Source: Apium graveolens
Taxonomy: Eukaryota; Streptophyta; Magnoliopsida; Apiales; Apiaceae
Assembly (NCBI RefSeq): GCF_009905375.1
Contig: NC_133649.1
Location: 235,752,201 to 235,816,200 of the forward strand
DNA: 64,000 nt
Reading direction: 5' to 3'
Below are positions 44,801-56,757 of this stretch, piece after piece (the first letter of the stretch is position 1; every line of letters begins with the position of its first letter). Below the pieces are notes generated by a model. That model saw only the letters and a program-made list of their open reading frames with translations. It had not been told where the DNA came from and did no database searches. A program made the translations under genes and the position numbers.

Positions 44801-45650
44801 TGGAAGATTACATTCTCAACCAGTCTACATCTATAACTCAAACATCCAAGCCCTCAGTGGTACATGAGGAATTTAAGGTGGATCCTATAAGGAATTTTCA
44901 TGGTGAACCAATAGTTCCCAAAGATGAACCAGTAGAGTGGGATAGCTTGCCTCTTCCTGAGCTCAATTTACCAATCTTCAACAAGTTAAAGAAGACAAAG
45001 ATAAGAGCATTCAAGAAGGCCAAGCCTGTGAGTCTCAAAACCAAAATCTTAACTAAAAATCAACCAACTGTCAACAAGGGAGATCTTCTATATATCATTG
45101 ACATCAAGGAATTTTCAGATATAAATCTCTACATGGATGAGCTAGAAGAAGTAAGAGCAAATGATGCTCACAAAAATCTCCCTGAAAGACTGGTGTTTAA
45201 ATACAAGGGTAGGAAAGAGATCATATGGCCCCTTCACAGGATTCTTCAAGAAAGTTGTTCTATTTTGATAAAGATCTTCTCATCTTTCAAGAAAAATTTT
45301 GGATTTAATGTGACTGCTAAGAGAATGATTCTAAAGAAGATAGAAGAACTAAGGAGCAGCAGCAAAGCCTCAGATGCACTCCCAAGGATTCTATAAATTC
45401 CCTTCACAGGAAATAGAGTGCACTTGAGGCCTTACTGGCTGATGGAATTCATGGATGAAAAGGGTGTTAGGAGATTCTTCAGACTGGATGACCAATTGAG
45501 CATCTGAAGAAATGAGACTTTATTGGAAATGCAAGAAAAGCTGGATCTATGAAATGCTGAAGAACTTGAATTTTATAGACAACTCCGAAATCAAATAGAA
45601 GAAAACAACAGGAAGCTTGGGAAGAAATCAAGACAATCAAGGAGATAGAT
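41852..45650 (+). pseudogene. Element E extra ORF (same family as element C), degraded
   Basis: Begins within the low-complexity middle of the protein (QVSEV, as at 22140 of C) and runs parallel to C up to its C terminus. Open pieces: 42095-42628, 42971-43315 (DAEAFTHPIPAYQILAE), 43340-43699, 43763-44314 (coiled coil) and 44299-45396 (NYPKSSDKNPLDLMFETP, RISKIYRNGKEICVV, FHGEPIVPKDEPVEWD, DLLYIIDIKEFSDINLYMDE). A stop near 45396 precedes the conserved PYWLMEF block at about 45430. At least six stops or shifts. The N-terminal 260-residue domain is missing because of the truncation at 41851. Confidence 0.75.
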
Positions 45651-45853
45651 CACATCTGCTCAGACTAGAGGAGTACCTTGAAAATGATTGTGAGAACTCT
45701 TTGTACACTTTAGTTTGTTCAATTTTCAAATAAATTGTAGCACTGACTAGTTTTATCTACCATAATTCAATCTCTACATTTAGGGTGTTTTGTTATCATC
45801 AAGTTTCTCTTAATTTATGGCTACAATTCCAGTAGACATAAATTGGGGGAGAC

Positions 45854-46883
45854 TGTTAGGAATATGTTGTGAAATTGATGATAAGTTGGAAAAAATACCT
45901 TAGTAGATTTAACTTAGTGTTTTTATAGCTCTCAATGGATGTTCTACAATAGTCCCGACGGATGAACTTTATAGTCCCGACGGATGACCACTGAACATCT
46001 ATCGAGAGTGTAGCTTATGTCATAATAAGTCTTGTAGCACATGTCTGCAAACAACAATATATTTTGTAGGATTCTTAAAGTCATATTGACTACTAGATTG
46101 ATATGCAGAATAGGGTGGAAAATTGTAAATATAAGATGTCTTGTAATTATGTATAAGTGAAATAGAGTCAAGTGGCCGAAAGGCTCCCGACGGATGATCT
46201 ACAAAGGCTCCCGACAGATAATCAACAAGGAATCTTACGGATGACCAACATAGTCCCGACGGATGATCATATTCAAAAGAACAGTTGACAGTGACAACAC
46301 AGTCACATGTGTCGGGTATTTGCAAATGGAATGTGGCAGCCTAATTGCAGGATTTAAAGAATAAAGAAGCATTACCATTTCCATGCAATTATGAATATAT
46401 TCAAAGATGTTGGATAGTGTAATGAAGTAGCATGAAATTAGACTAGAAATAATTTTTGTTTTACTCGTTTGTCTTTTTATCATGTAACTTGGTAGTATAT
46501 AAACCAAGTGTAGCAAGTAGAACAAATAACTAAGTAAGTAAGCATTATTTTCAGAGAGATAGAAAAGGCTGAATATGTTAAGCATCTCTTTGTAATTCTG
46601 TAAGTTCACTTGTAAGCAGCTGTGTGCTACTCAAGCATCACAGAGTTCCCATATTAATATATATATCTCTGGTGGATAAGTTCAAATCCACCAGAAAGTT
46701 TTAAAGCCTTATATTTTATTTCTTTGTGTTTGATTTTCATATCTTTATCATTCCGCAACATAGAAAAATCTGCACAGTTATATTATTAAGTAAGAACAGT
46801 TTTAAAATCATAAAAAGAAACCAAAATTACGTTCAACCCCCCCCCCTCTTTTATAATTCTTGTTGTATTATTTGGGAATAACA
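45854..46883 (+). repeat. 3' LTR of element E (1030 bp)
   Basis: Starts TGTTAGGAATATGTTGTG and ends GGGAATAACA. It contains TATATAAA at 46497-46503, a C-run (CAACCCCCCC) near 46837, and CCCGACGGATGA-type words at 45955-46005 and 46185-46265. It aligns with LTR C through the TATA region and the 3' end. Confidence 0.85.
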
Positions 46884-48091
46884 GTGCTTACTCCTCAAAG
46901 GTCTATGATGCAATCGTTGAGGTGTACAAAACTCAACTTAAAGCATTCAACTATATAGGCAAAGTATTGGAGAAAAGTCTAGAGGGTCATCAAGACAGTC
47001 TTATGAGGATAGTGAAGAAGAAAATAGATGAACTCATATCTAAACAGCTTGAAGTTAAACAATAACTTGGCAAATTCTCTGAAATTTTGTCCACCTTTAC
47101 TCTAATAGGTGTGGAAGCAAGCATCAAACAACTGAGGGACTCATGTATAGCTTTGCATCAATTCTCAGAATAATGCCACAAGGTCAGGGTAGATCAACTT
47201 TACAAAGCTAGGTATGAACCCTCTACTTTAATGGATGGAGAAATAAGAAGGATGGTTCAGGAAAGCATTGGTGGTAGAGTATATTCTAGTTCAGCTTCTT
47301 CTTCAACTCCTCAACTTCAATCTTTACAAACCCAGTTTGCTAAACTTCAATCATCCAATACAAATATGGTTTCTCAAGTCAACCATCTCATAGCTCAAGT
47401 TCAAAGTCAACAAAATGGCATCAAGTCATTGATAAACTCCCAGAATTACTTTCAAATGAAGATTAATGTGTCACTGGGAGCTATCATGGGGGCTTTAAAG
47501 ATTCCACCTCTAGAAACCATACATAATGTCAGGGCTCAAATCTCTAACCACCCTATTCAGCCTGCTAACAAGCCTAAGGGGGAGATGGAGAAAGAGTCCA
47601 AGCTAAAATCTATAAATTCAGAAGAGGTTGGTATGGAAGAGAGACTCAAGAAGATTGCAGAAGGACCTTGCTCAGACAAAGAGTTTGGTGAATTACTAGA
47701 GTGCCCGATAGTTTTAGTGAACCCTAATTACCACACATATAGGAAAGTTGTTGACAGAAATGTGAATATCCTGAGGTATCTACTAGTCACAAGTGGAATG
47801 ATGAAAGAAAAGAGGGTGATGATTAATGTCAAGGATGTTGGGGTTGAAAGGTGTATGCAGGTCTCTTTATCATTTCTAAAATCTACGAGAGCATCAGAAC
47901 TTGATATCTTCATCAACAAAGTAAATATGATGATTTTAGAAGACACCATCTTGCTAAAGAAACTCAAATCAGTACAAGAAGGAGCTTTTCCTGAAGCCTA
48001 TCTTCAGCCTAGCAAAGGGGTGGCTTACATATGCCTAACCACCAGAAAATGCAGACACTTCCAAATCCCTAAACATTGTGATGGGAAATAA
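46884..48091 (+). pseudogene. Element I extra ORF, first part
   Basis: After LTR E a frame continues SSKVYDAIVEVYKTQLKAFN with stops near 47063 and 47173, then is open at 47231-48091 (286 residues). The first half is a Ser/Gln-rich coiled coil (TPQLQSLQTQFAKLQSSNTN). The second is a compact domain (FGELLECPIVLVNPNYHTYR, NVNILRYLLVTSGMM, KGVAYICLTTRKCRHFQIPK). The layout resembles the C/E extra ORF (coiled coil, basic linker, C-terminal domain), but I see no clear sequence identity. Its N-terminus is lost to the element E insertion. Confidence 0.6.
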
Positions 48092-49274
48092 AAGACTGAT
48101 AATGAATTTGGAATCAGGGTTAAAGCATAAAAAGATCAGGCCTATTGAGGATATTAAAATAATCAGGATTTCGAGGAGATATATTGACAATGTTGAGAGC
48201 ATGCTACCTAAAACTGTTATAAATACTGAAGATGAGGACAAGGATGATTATGAGAAAAATAAGGATGAACATAAATCTTTTGGCTCAAATCCTAGTCACT
48301 CTAACAAAGGCAGTGGGAGTAATAAAGATGGAAAGAATAGCAAGGATGACGAGAAAGGGAGTGATAAGGGTGATTACAAAAAGAGAAAAAAAGGATGAAA
48401 AGAAGAAGAAACAGAATGACAAGATGGGATAGATACCAAGAAGAAATTTATAAGCCAAAAATCTCTAAATCAAAAAACTCAAAAGCCAATGCCTAGCCAA
48501 ACTGAAACTTCAACTGTTCAAACCTCCAAGCCTAGATAATTCTACAAACTCACAACCAACTCTTTACTAAAAACACCTATCCTGGCCAACCAAGTCACAT
48601 TAAAGAAACTAGTTAAACCTCCATCATTCAAGACACTAGTCAAGACACACTTCAAGTGTTTTGGCAGAAAGCCAAGGAAAAACAAAGTTAAAATGGGAGC
48701 ACTATGGGCATGCTATAATCAAGATGATTTTCTACCAATTTCAGAAAAATTCTCAGAAGATGACTACAATAATCAATAGGCTTAACTAATATACAAAGTC
48801 TGTGTGGACATTCTGGGAGAGGTAAAGTTCTACTTCAAGGATGGCTCATTCAACATATTCAAAAAAGAAATAATGGAAAACTTCTCAACGGTGGAGCTTG
48901 AAAAGGTGATTAGTCTAATGACTGAGAATGATATGTTCACAAGAATGAGGAAGGTGCAACTAGCTGAAATATTGATAAACCGAAATGAAAGAAGGGTAAG
49001 GGAAATTGTGGAGATGAAAGAGAGGGCCATTAGGAAGGCTGAGGAGTCAGACAAAATGGAGAGAAGATCAAATGAATTTAAAGCTCAAGGATTGTGCAGA
49101 GTTTCTGAGAATGATGTGTTTCTAAATATCAGAACCCAAAGATTGTCAAGGTACAAAGTTGAACATCTTGGTAGTTACTCATTGGAAGAATGGCTGAAGC
49201 TAGTGGAAGCATTGAGAGCAACTGAGATCATTGAAGAACTGGAGTGCCTTGTAAGGTTGAAGGACTTAGTTTGA
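48092..49274 (+). pseudogene. Element I extra ORF, C-terminal part
   Basis: A lysine/aspartate-rich low-complexity segment (48078-48430; DDEKGSDKGDYKKRKKG) is followed by a stop-interrupted stretch and an open frame at 48804-49274 (156 residues). The latter contains VKFYFKDGSFNIFKKEIM, VRE-x-VEMKERAIRKAEESD and YKVEHLGSYSLEEWLKLV. The charged helical C terminus ends 180 bp before the polypurine tract, the same place as in elements C and E. No known domain recognised. Confidence 0.55.
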
Positions 49275-49459
49275 TCTTATCCTGGATATGAAAACTTTAG
49301 CTAAGTCGGTAATCTAAATTCTAATTGTAACTGCCAAGTGATAGCTTTATAAAAAAAGAATAAATTTATCTATATTTCTTTTTCTCATTTTAGCTTGGGG
49401 TAGTCTTGTTATCATGCATGAATTTGTGACAAGTAATCTTCTCACAAATTGGCGGAGAT

Positions 49460-50787
49460 TGGTGTGCAAGACATGCCTTAATATAACAAGACTAAGCCGC
49501 ATTGACAATCCTAAGAATTATTTGACTTGTAATAATTTGTGTAATCCGTAAATGTATTCTTTGAGTCTGTAAAAATGATTAAAAGACTATACTGAAATAT
49601 TTTTCTATAAACAGCCAACAAGCCAAGGAATAAATCTCTGGAAGAAGATCAAGCCTGATCATGCCTCAGAATGAAGATACATAGCTTGGAGAAGAATAAT
49701 GTTGTAGATAGAAAAATGTTCTAAGTCAAATATCGAGAAGTTACAAATCAAGGAATATCGAGAAGTATATCGAGAAATGCTCAAGCCTGTAGAGAAGTCA
49801 TGTGGAGATCTATTCTAGCCTGTAGAGAAGTCATATCGATATGGAAGCTACAGAGAAGTCTCTACAAGCTACTGAGATCTATAGTGACAAGTCAAATACA
49901 TGTAGAGATGTGGAGATATCGACAAGTCAAATACATGTAGAGATATGGAGACATAGACAAGTCAAATACATGTAGAGATGTGGAGATATCGACAAGTAAA
50001 ATACATGTACAGATGTGGAGTATCGATAAGTCATTTATATATCACGATGTGGACATGTCGACAAGTCATTTATATATCATGATGTGGAGATATCGACAAG
50101 TCAGTTCTATATCGAGATGTGGAGATATCTACAAGTCTTTTCATATCGCGATATGGACATCTCTGTCAGAGATTTTTGCACTTAGAATATCTTGACGACA
50201 GTTGTATTTACATAATGCATCTATCATGAAATTCCGATCACCAGTCAACAAACTGTTTTATCATTAAAATGGAAACTCTAGAAATGCAACTTAAAAAATG
50301 CAAAGATCAAGGGGTAAGATGAACGGGACAAAGGAGTGTAACAGCTCTGAAAGACTGTTTGCATATTTGTAGCACTTAAAATACATATAGACAAAAGAGT
50401 TTTAGAAAATATGTTGGTCTATTTTAGTGCAATCTCTGTAAACTGTGCATGTTGTTCTATAAAGCATGTTACGGGTCCTTTTTCTTGAAGTAACAATAGA
50501 ATTCTTTGTATTCTCTCAAATAGAAGCTAAGTTCTTCAATATTCAAGAACTTAAATTTATAGCACAACCCAATTGATTTTGAATAAAGATCAAGTGAGTT
50601 TTGATAATTATTTCTCTTTGTCTTCTACAATTAATTAATTATCACTACAAAAATATTTTAGCTGTTAAGTTCAAGAAAGCCTAAACACTGAACTTGATTT
50701 CTTGAAAATAATTCATAAATGTTTTAAGTAAAAATTAATAAACACACATTCACCCCCCTCCCTTCTGTATGTATTTCATACCTGACA
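49460..50787 (+). repeat. 3' LTR of element I (1328 bp)
   Basis: Starts TGGTGTGCAAGACATGCC and ends TTTCATACCTGACA after CACCCCCCTCCC. A tandem array of about 39-bp units containing GATATCGACAAGTCA lies at 49870-50165. The start carries one change (TGG for TGT) relative to H and F. Confidence 0.82.
49870..50165 (+). repeat. Tandem ~39-bp repeats in LTR I
   Basis: About seven units of the form GTAGAGATGTGGAGATATCG plus ACAAGTCA and an AT-rich filler, drifting along the array. Short open frames such as 49980-50195 are a by-product of the repetition. Confidence 0.75.
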
Positions 50788-50930
50788 AACCGGTCCAATT
50801 TGGATATTTTTCGGTACGGTCCTAAGACTGGATAGAGTCGGTCCGGTTCTCGGTACATAATTTTGATAAAATCCTGTTACGGTCCGGGTTGGTCTGATCC
50901 GGTCCGGTTTTGGACATTTGTGGAGCCCTG
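50788..50930 (+). mobile_element. Remnant of a hAT-like element (right end)
   Basis: Repeated GGTCCGGTT/GGTACGGTCC words and an end reading TTTGTGGAGCCCTG. The complement CAGGGCTCCACAAA is a hAT-type terminal sequence. The left part is cut by element I, so this is the insertion host of the second stack. The matching terminus is outside the window. Confidence 0.5.
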
Positions 50931-52439
50931 CTAGAGCGCTTATTTTTATTTATATGATACACCAACATGTGTATAAAATTAATGAGGCATTTTATTCATG
51001 AGTTGAAATGAATAATTTACCTTACATGTAATATTTATCTAAAAAAATTGTTGTTTGGAGTCACACTCGAGGCTATACATTCACATATAGATGTCCATAC
51101 CACTACACTATATTGTTACATGTGTTCTTAATAATACACATAATAGGTGACTATAGTAAATAGTAAGACATTTTATTTTTCACTTCAAAAATAATTTATT
51201 AGATTATTTGTATAGTTATTATAAAAAATGAATGTATCAATCTATCTCTTTATCCATTTATATTTTTAATAATATAATATAGGCTTTTAATTGGTTAGAC
51301 ATTTTATTTACGTACAATAACAAATTTGTCATTATGTCTACTATATTAAAAATAGTTATTACACCTTAATACAATTATTGTCACTTTAATATATGTGTTT
51401 TTAGTTATACACATGATATGTGTATATGTATATCACACAGATGAAATAAAATTAAGTGACTATAATCATTGATTTACACATCTTAATATCATTATCTATG
51501 ATATATTTTTGAAAAAGGATAAGACTACACTAAACTTTTTATTGGTCTATCATTCATAATAAGAAAATGAAAGAGATGTCACACATTACATTAAGGTCGG
51601 GTGATTAATAAAGTTGAATACATGACATATTAAATAAAATTGATATTTGTGTGTTGTGTTAGAAAAAATATTATTGAATAAGTATCTGACAGAAAACATA
51701 AATCATTCACAAACAGAACTCGATAACGATTGGTATAATGTTGAGTTAGTCCATATACTAGAATAAACGGTGTCTAACATATATTAACACGACAACACAC
51801 GATGACATATTATATATGTACCTCACAAATGAAGATTTATTTATATTTGCTAATTACACATCGTCAAATGAACTTAGGAATATTGTAATGATATTTTAAC
51901 ACGAGAATGCTAAAGTTGAACTAAAACATTGTTATTTAATGTACAACAAGTTTCAATCACCTTACGCCCAAAGATATCAGACTTCAACAAATTATGATGA
52001 AGATTAACACATCTATAACTCAAAGATCACATATAACCAAAATATTTTTAATCACCAGAATTATCAAAGTCTACAAAAAAAACTGTAGGCATGACACAAC
52101 ATACCATCACTTGAGAGTATAAAGAATCAGTGAGTATAAGCTGCTTCCGGTAATAATTTTCACACGCTTTAATTAAAATATAAAGATAATATGCACTTTA
52201 TTTTTTTAACAAAATTCTTGCAAGCTGAAATTAAAAAAATTACATACATCGTATTTTAAAATATTGTTAAAAATGATCCTATCTCGCACGACTTATCGTG
52301 TTAGTTATTATTATACTCTAAAACAGATGCCCCAAGATCGCATCTATCTATTATATTTATTATATGTGAACATAGGTTTTGAGTCTATTTAGTAAATTAC
52401 TTATATGCCCTTTAATCATATTAATGTCAAAAAATGCAT
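50931..52439. other. AT-rich noncoding region
   Basis: About 1.5 kb without long open frames. At 51060-51130 the minus strand resembles a tRNA-derived SINE head (TAGTGTAGTGGTATGGACAT followed by CCTCGAGTGTGACTCC, box A- and box B-like). Nothing else was recognised. Confidence 0.5.
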
Positions 52440-52503
52440 TTAATTGGAGTTAAACCCATGATCTCATGGAGTCACTTCTACAACCATTGTACCAACACAA
52501 TAT
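52440..52503 (-). repeat. tRNA-like SINE head remnant
   Basis: On the minus strand, TTGGTACAATGGTTGTAGAA resembles RNA polymerase III box A, and ATCATGGGTTTAACTCC, 35-40 bp later, resembles box B (GGTTCGAATCC type). No poly(A) or poly(T) tail or duplication was seen. It adjoins a Helitron-like end. Confidence 0.35.
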
Positions 52504-52510
52504 TTGATAT

Positions 52511-52545
52511 ACTAGCTTTATACGCGTGCGATGTACGGGATGATT
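52511..52545 (-). mobile_element. Possible Helitron 3' terminus
   Basis: On the minus strand the sequence CCCGTACATCGCACGCGT, a degenerate GC hairpin, is followed by ATAAAG and CTAG, then T. A short GC hairpin about 10 nt before CTRR followed by T is the hallmark of Helitron 3' ends, and CCCGTGCATCGCACGGG-type ends are common in plants. No 5' end was identified. Confidence 0.4.
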
Positions 52546-55283
52546 ATTTTTTGTTTATATTTTATTTGAATATTTATTCTTTATTTAACTAATTTATAAT
52601 AAGATAATTTTATTTTCTAAATATATTTTATATTCTTCATAAATAATGTATCTTTAAAAAAATTATACTTTTTGTACTTACATATTTAGTTATTATGATA
52701 TTATTATATTTGACATTGATAACATAAATATAACATATGTATTATAATTTATTTTACTTCTTCCATTGTTTGATTTTTTCACATTATAAATTTGTAAATA
52801 CAATATTTTAATCATATCATACAATATGTTTACGTATTTATTTTTCTTTTATTTATATATATTTTTTCTTAATCTTGTGCAGTTTGATAAAAAAATTGGA
52901 AAGTTATTTGGGATTTGCATATTGCGGCTTTTGTAATAATATTTTATAATTTTTCGGTTCTAGTAATGATTTTGAAAAAAAATATTTTACACTTAATTGT
53001 CATAGTACTTTTAAATATATTTTATTAGATTTGTATTTCAGTTTTGAATTGTAAATTTTTTTATATTATTATATTTTTTCCTAATTTTTATATTCTATAG
53101 GATTCATGTGCTCTATCTATAATATATTTTATTCAATTTGTATTTCAATTTTGAATTGTAATAGTTTTCATTAATATATTTTTTCCTTGTTTTTAAGTTT
53201 TATAGGATTCATGTGCTCTAAATTTTTTAAAAGACAAACAGTAATTTTCTAACTAAATAAAATAAAACACATGTAATAATTATACCTAAATATATTTAAA
53301 ATGTGTTCCTTATTTTATAAAATAAAAGTTACAATTATCTATTCACAAATATTTTAAATCAAATTATTTCTTGAATTATATATATAACATAATACTTTCA
53401 ATATTATTTTATCATTTAAAAATATATAATTATAGTTCATATAATACGTTTAAGTAGTTATTTTTATTTTATTTATATATTTTATTTTCTTAATATTGTG
53501 GAGTTTGATCAAAAATTGAAAATTTGTTTTGTGTTTGCATATTGCCAATATTTCATAATTTTTCGGTTTTAGTAAAATAAAATTATCTATTCAAAAATAT
53601 TTCAAATCAAACTAACATATTTCAATTTTTTGTAAAAAAATGATTTTACTTTAACGTGATTAACAAATGATTTCTTAATTGTTACTTATATTTATTTTTA
53701 TTAAGATAATTGTTGCTTTTATTAGATATATATATAATACTTTTATTATTATTTTATATAATTTAAGAATATATATTTATAGTTCAATTTCTTAATTAGT
53801 TATCTATTGTGTTTGTTATACAAATATATTGTACCTACACTTTATGAGGTGTAAATACTACCAAAACAATAAACTATTATACCTACACTTTACCACGTGC
53901 ACGCCAAAACCCCCTTACTTCATTATAATTATACCTACACTTTATCACGTGCATGTGCAATCCCACCCTGTGACGACTAAACCTTTACTCCAGGATATAA
54001 TTTCTCAAAATCATTAACTAAATTTCTAAATAGCTCACCAATTATATTAATTTTAAAACACTCCCCTTTCGATAATTTAATATGTATATTATATAAATAA
54101 TATGAATATATGATTATTAAAATTTAAATATATGAAGAATAATTTACACGAATATCATATTTTATTTTACATAATTTGCACATAAATTAGATCGACTATT
54201 CTAATTGGCATTTGTTAAACATATTACTAGGCTAGAAAAGAATTCTTAAAATAAAATTACTTAAGTAATTTATATATCATATTTTTAATTCAGATCCATT
54301 ATCAAAGTTGATAATCAAAAGCAAATATAAAAAACTTTCATATCCTAAAATTCAAACAAAATAATCTGATTAGATGGAATACCATGAATTTTAAGTGTAG
54401 ATCGTCTTATGTACCATCACATATATCGTCATTGTATTCACTATACCAGTTATGAATATGATCACCACGCTTTAAAAGCGATATAAGATGAGAAGTTTAG
54501 TGAAATATTATCACATATGAATGAGATATGGTATGAGTGAGGAATGATAATCAACTTTAAAGTCATCAAAGTGAAAGAGAGGCGGTCAAAAGAAATATAA
54601 TGTACATATATGAAGATGAGCGAATGTAAAATATAATAAGGTAGTAGTATGTATACCAAGAGTGACCGAAATAAGGAGGTAGGAGACCTTTGAAATAAGT
54701 TGGAGTAAAATAAGGCTGTAAGATCGATAAAAGTGATAATAGATCTATTAAAAATATCGTAATTAAGATTTAAAATAGTTAAAAATGTGAGATTTATGAA
54801 ATATATTGTTCTTGTACTTTCAACATGGTTAACACATAAACAAAACTTTTTTTGACCTACTAAAAAGTTATATGGGATTGTGATGAAGAAGTTTCATTGT
54901 GAAATTTATATCTCACCTTTTCCACTCAACTAGGCATAAAATTGTTATTTTACAAATCTAACTTTAACGCAAACATTTAGACTAAATCAAATTCTAACCA
55001 ACTAAATACAAAAATACAATGATACAAAAATACTATAATGATCTAATAATTTTTTCATATATTGTATGGATGTGACTGAAATTACAAAGTAAAATTTATG
55101 TCATATAGATTTAATGGATGAGATGTACACTTAATCAGCAATGCTTGTATAATAATATTTAAAATACATTTTATTACCATGTAATGATAATAGCGACAAC
55201 TTCTTCTAATATATACATGGGTGATTATAAGAATTTACAATCTTTTATATATATAAATAAATAACTACTCGATAGTTATATAA
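52546..55283. other. AT-rich noncoding region with a small direct repeat
   Basis: Extremely AT-rich. A phrase close to TATACCTACACTTTA(C/T)CACGTGCA recurs at about 53829, 53878 and 53930 as a short degenerate repeat. No coding, RNA gene or mobile element termini were recognised in the rest. Confidence 0.5.
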
Positions 55284-56451
55284 AGGGAAAATAATTTTTT
55301 TCGTCACCCAACTTATTATGTGTTTAGAAACTTACCACTCAACTATAATTTTTTTTGTTTTACTCACTAATGTTAGGTTCGGATTTTTTTTAGTCACTAA
55401 CGTTAGGTTCGGATTTGATTATTAGTATTTTGTCAATTTTCTATAGCATTATTAAAATATAGTGATAACCAGAACAAAAAGTGTCATGTGTTTCTTATAA
55501 GAAAGCTTATATGTGTCTGAGTTTACTAGATGCATATGGAGGAGTAGTATAATGTCTGAATTATATTTATGTATGTTATAGGAAGGAAGCATATTGTTTT
55601 AAAAAATCTGATCAGAACAAATGTATATACATTGTAAACAGACGCATAAAATCAGTTCATATACGTCTTTTACATTATAGGTGGGGTCAAACTCAAAATC
55701 CAAAATTATTACGAAGAGACATCCCAATCCGTACTAAAATTATTGGGAAATAAAAAAATAAAAAAATTAATATAATCAAATTAGCAAACTGATCATAAAG
55801 TACTAAAAACATTAAAAAATTACATATCAATTTTTTTACCAAGCGACACTTTCAAAAACCAAATGAAATCACTAATCACAACTCCTTCATGCAACTTTTA
55901 CCGACCAAAATCAAAACTATAAACTCATCCACTCTAATAAAATTGTGAAACAAGTATATATATAAACACAAAAATAGAATAATGTTGTAATAATGTGAAT
56001 TTGGTATTAAATCAAACAACTCTCACAAGATATTTTTCTTACAAACATAGTTTTATAACTTATTTTTAAGAATTTTTTTTTGTATATAAAAATTTAAACG
56101 TTAAATTATTATTCAGAAGAAAAAAATTTAAATTAATTCATGAAATTACATCTTTTAGGAGTCTTAAAATACTTGTCAAACATCACCAAGGTAAACCGTA
56201 TTTGGGGACATATGGAGTACTACATATAAAGATATAGACATATATCAAATCATTAAAATATTACAGACTATCACTATATTTTAATAATGCTACAAAAAAT
56301 TGATATAATGCTAATAATCAAATCCGAACCTAACGTTAGTAACTAAAAACAAATATGAACCTAATATTAGTGAGCAAAAGAAAAAAAAATAGTTAAATGG
56401 TAAGTTCTTAAAAACACGATAAGTTGGGTGGCGAAAAAATCAATTTTCCCT
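55284..56451. mobile_element. Non-autonomous DNA transposon with ~184-bp terminal inverted repeats
   Basis: The left end (55284-55467) begins AGGGAAAATAATTTTTTTCG and includes CACCCAACTTAT and ACGTTAGGTTCGGATTTGAT. The right end (56269-56451), read on the minus strand, repeats the same order, including CACCCAACTTAT and the 20-bp TTAGGTTCGGATTTGATTAT. The 800-bp centre has no coding. Length and long inverted repeats suggest a Mutator-like or similar MITE, but I found no convincing target duplication. Confidence 0.75.
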
Positions 56452-56639
56452 CATTTTAGAGTTACAAATATATATATTACTTACTCAATAATCCATATTT
56501 TAAGGTCGAGAAATGCCGATTAATTATTACCAACAACTGAACTGAGACACGTGAAGTGGATTGTTATGAAAAATAAACCGATTTTATCACCACATTTGAA
56601 GAAATAAAAGATGAAATTTAATGTGACCCGTAAGCAGGG

Positions 56640-56710
56640 TTATCATGCTAGTTTTCAAATGAAAGGTGATCTGGAAGACCTGAATTTGAATTACAGCTGT
56701 TATATTAACA
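56640..56710 (+). repeat. Possible tRNA-derived SINE head remnant
   Basis: GGGTTATCATGCTAGTTTTC (box A-like) is followed by GACCTGAATTTGAATTAC (box B-like). No defined end. Confidence 0.25.
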
Positions 56711-56757
56711 TGATTGTGCTAATAAAATAATTTTTGAGTGAGTGACTTGAGTAAAGT

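Larger units (their letters stand above)
41852..46883 (+). mobile_element. Copia element E (C family), 3' portion
   Basis: Extra ORF, polypurine tract (AATTGGGGGAGAC ending 45853) and 3' LTR. It is the same family as C by protein, PPT flank and LTR words. It is inserted in the extra ORF region of element I; the expected duplication at 46884-46888 is GTGCT. Its left part is truncated against a G-type LTR fragment. Confidence 0.8.
46884..50787 (+). mobile_element. Copia element I (SIRE-like, H/F family), 3' portion
   Basis: Extra ORF remnants, a purine tract ending GGCGGAGAT at 49459 and a 3' LTR whose start matches those of H and F. Element E is inserted in it. It is itself inserted in a sequence full of GGTCCGGTT words, apparently a hAT-like element; the expected target duplication is AACCG (50788-50792). 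Confidence 0.78.
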
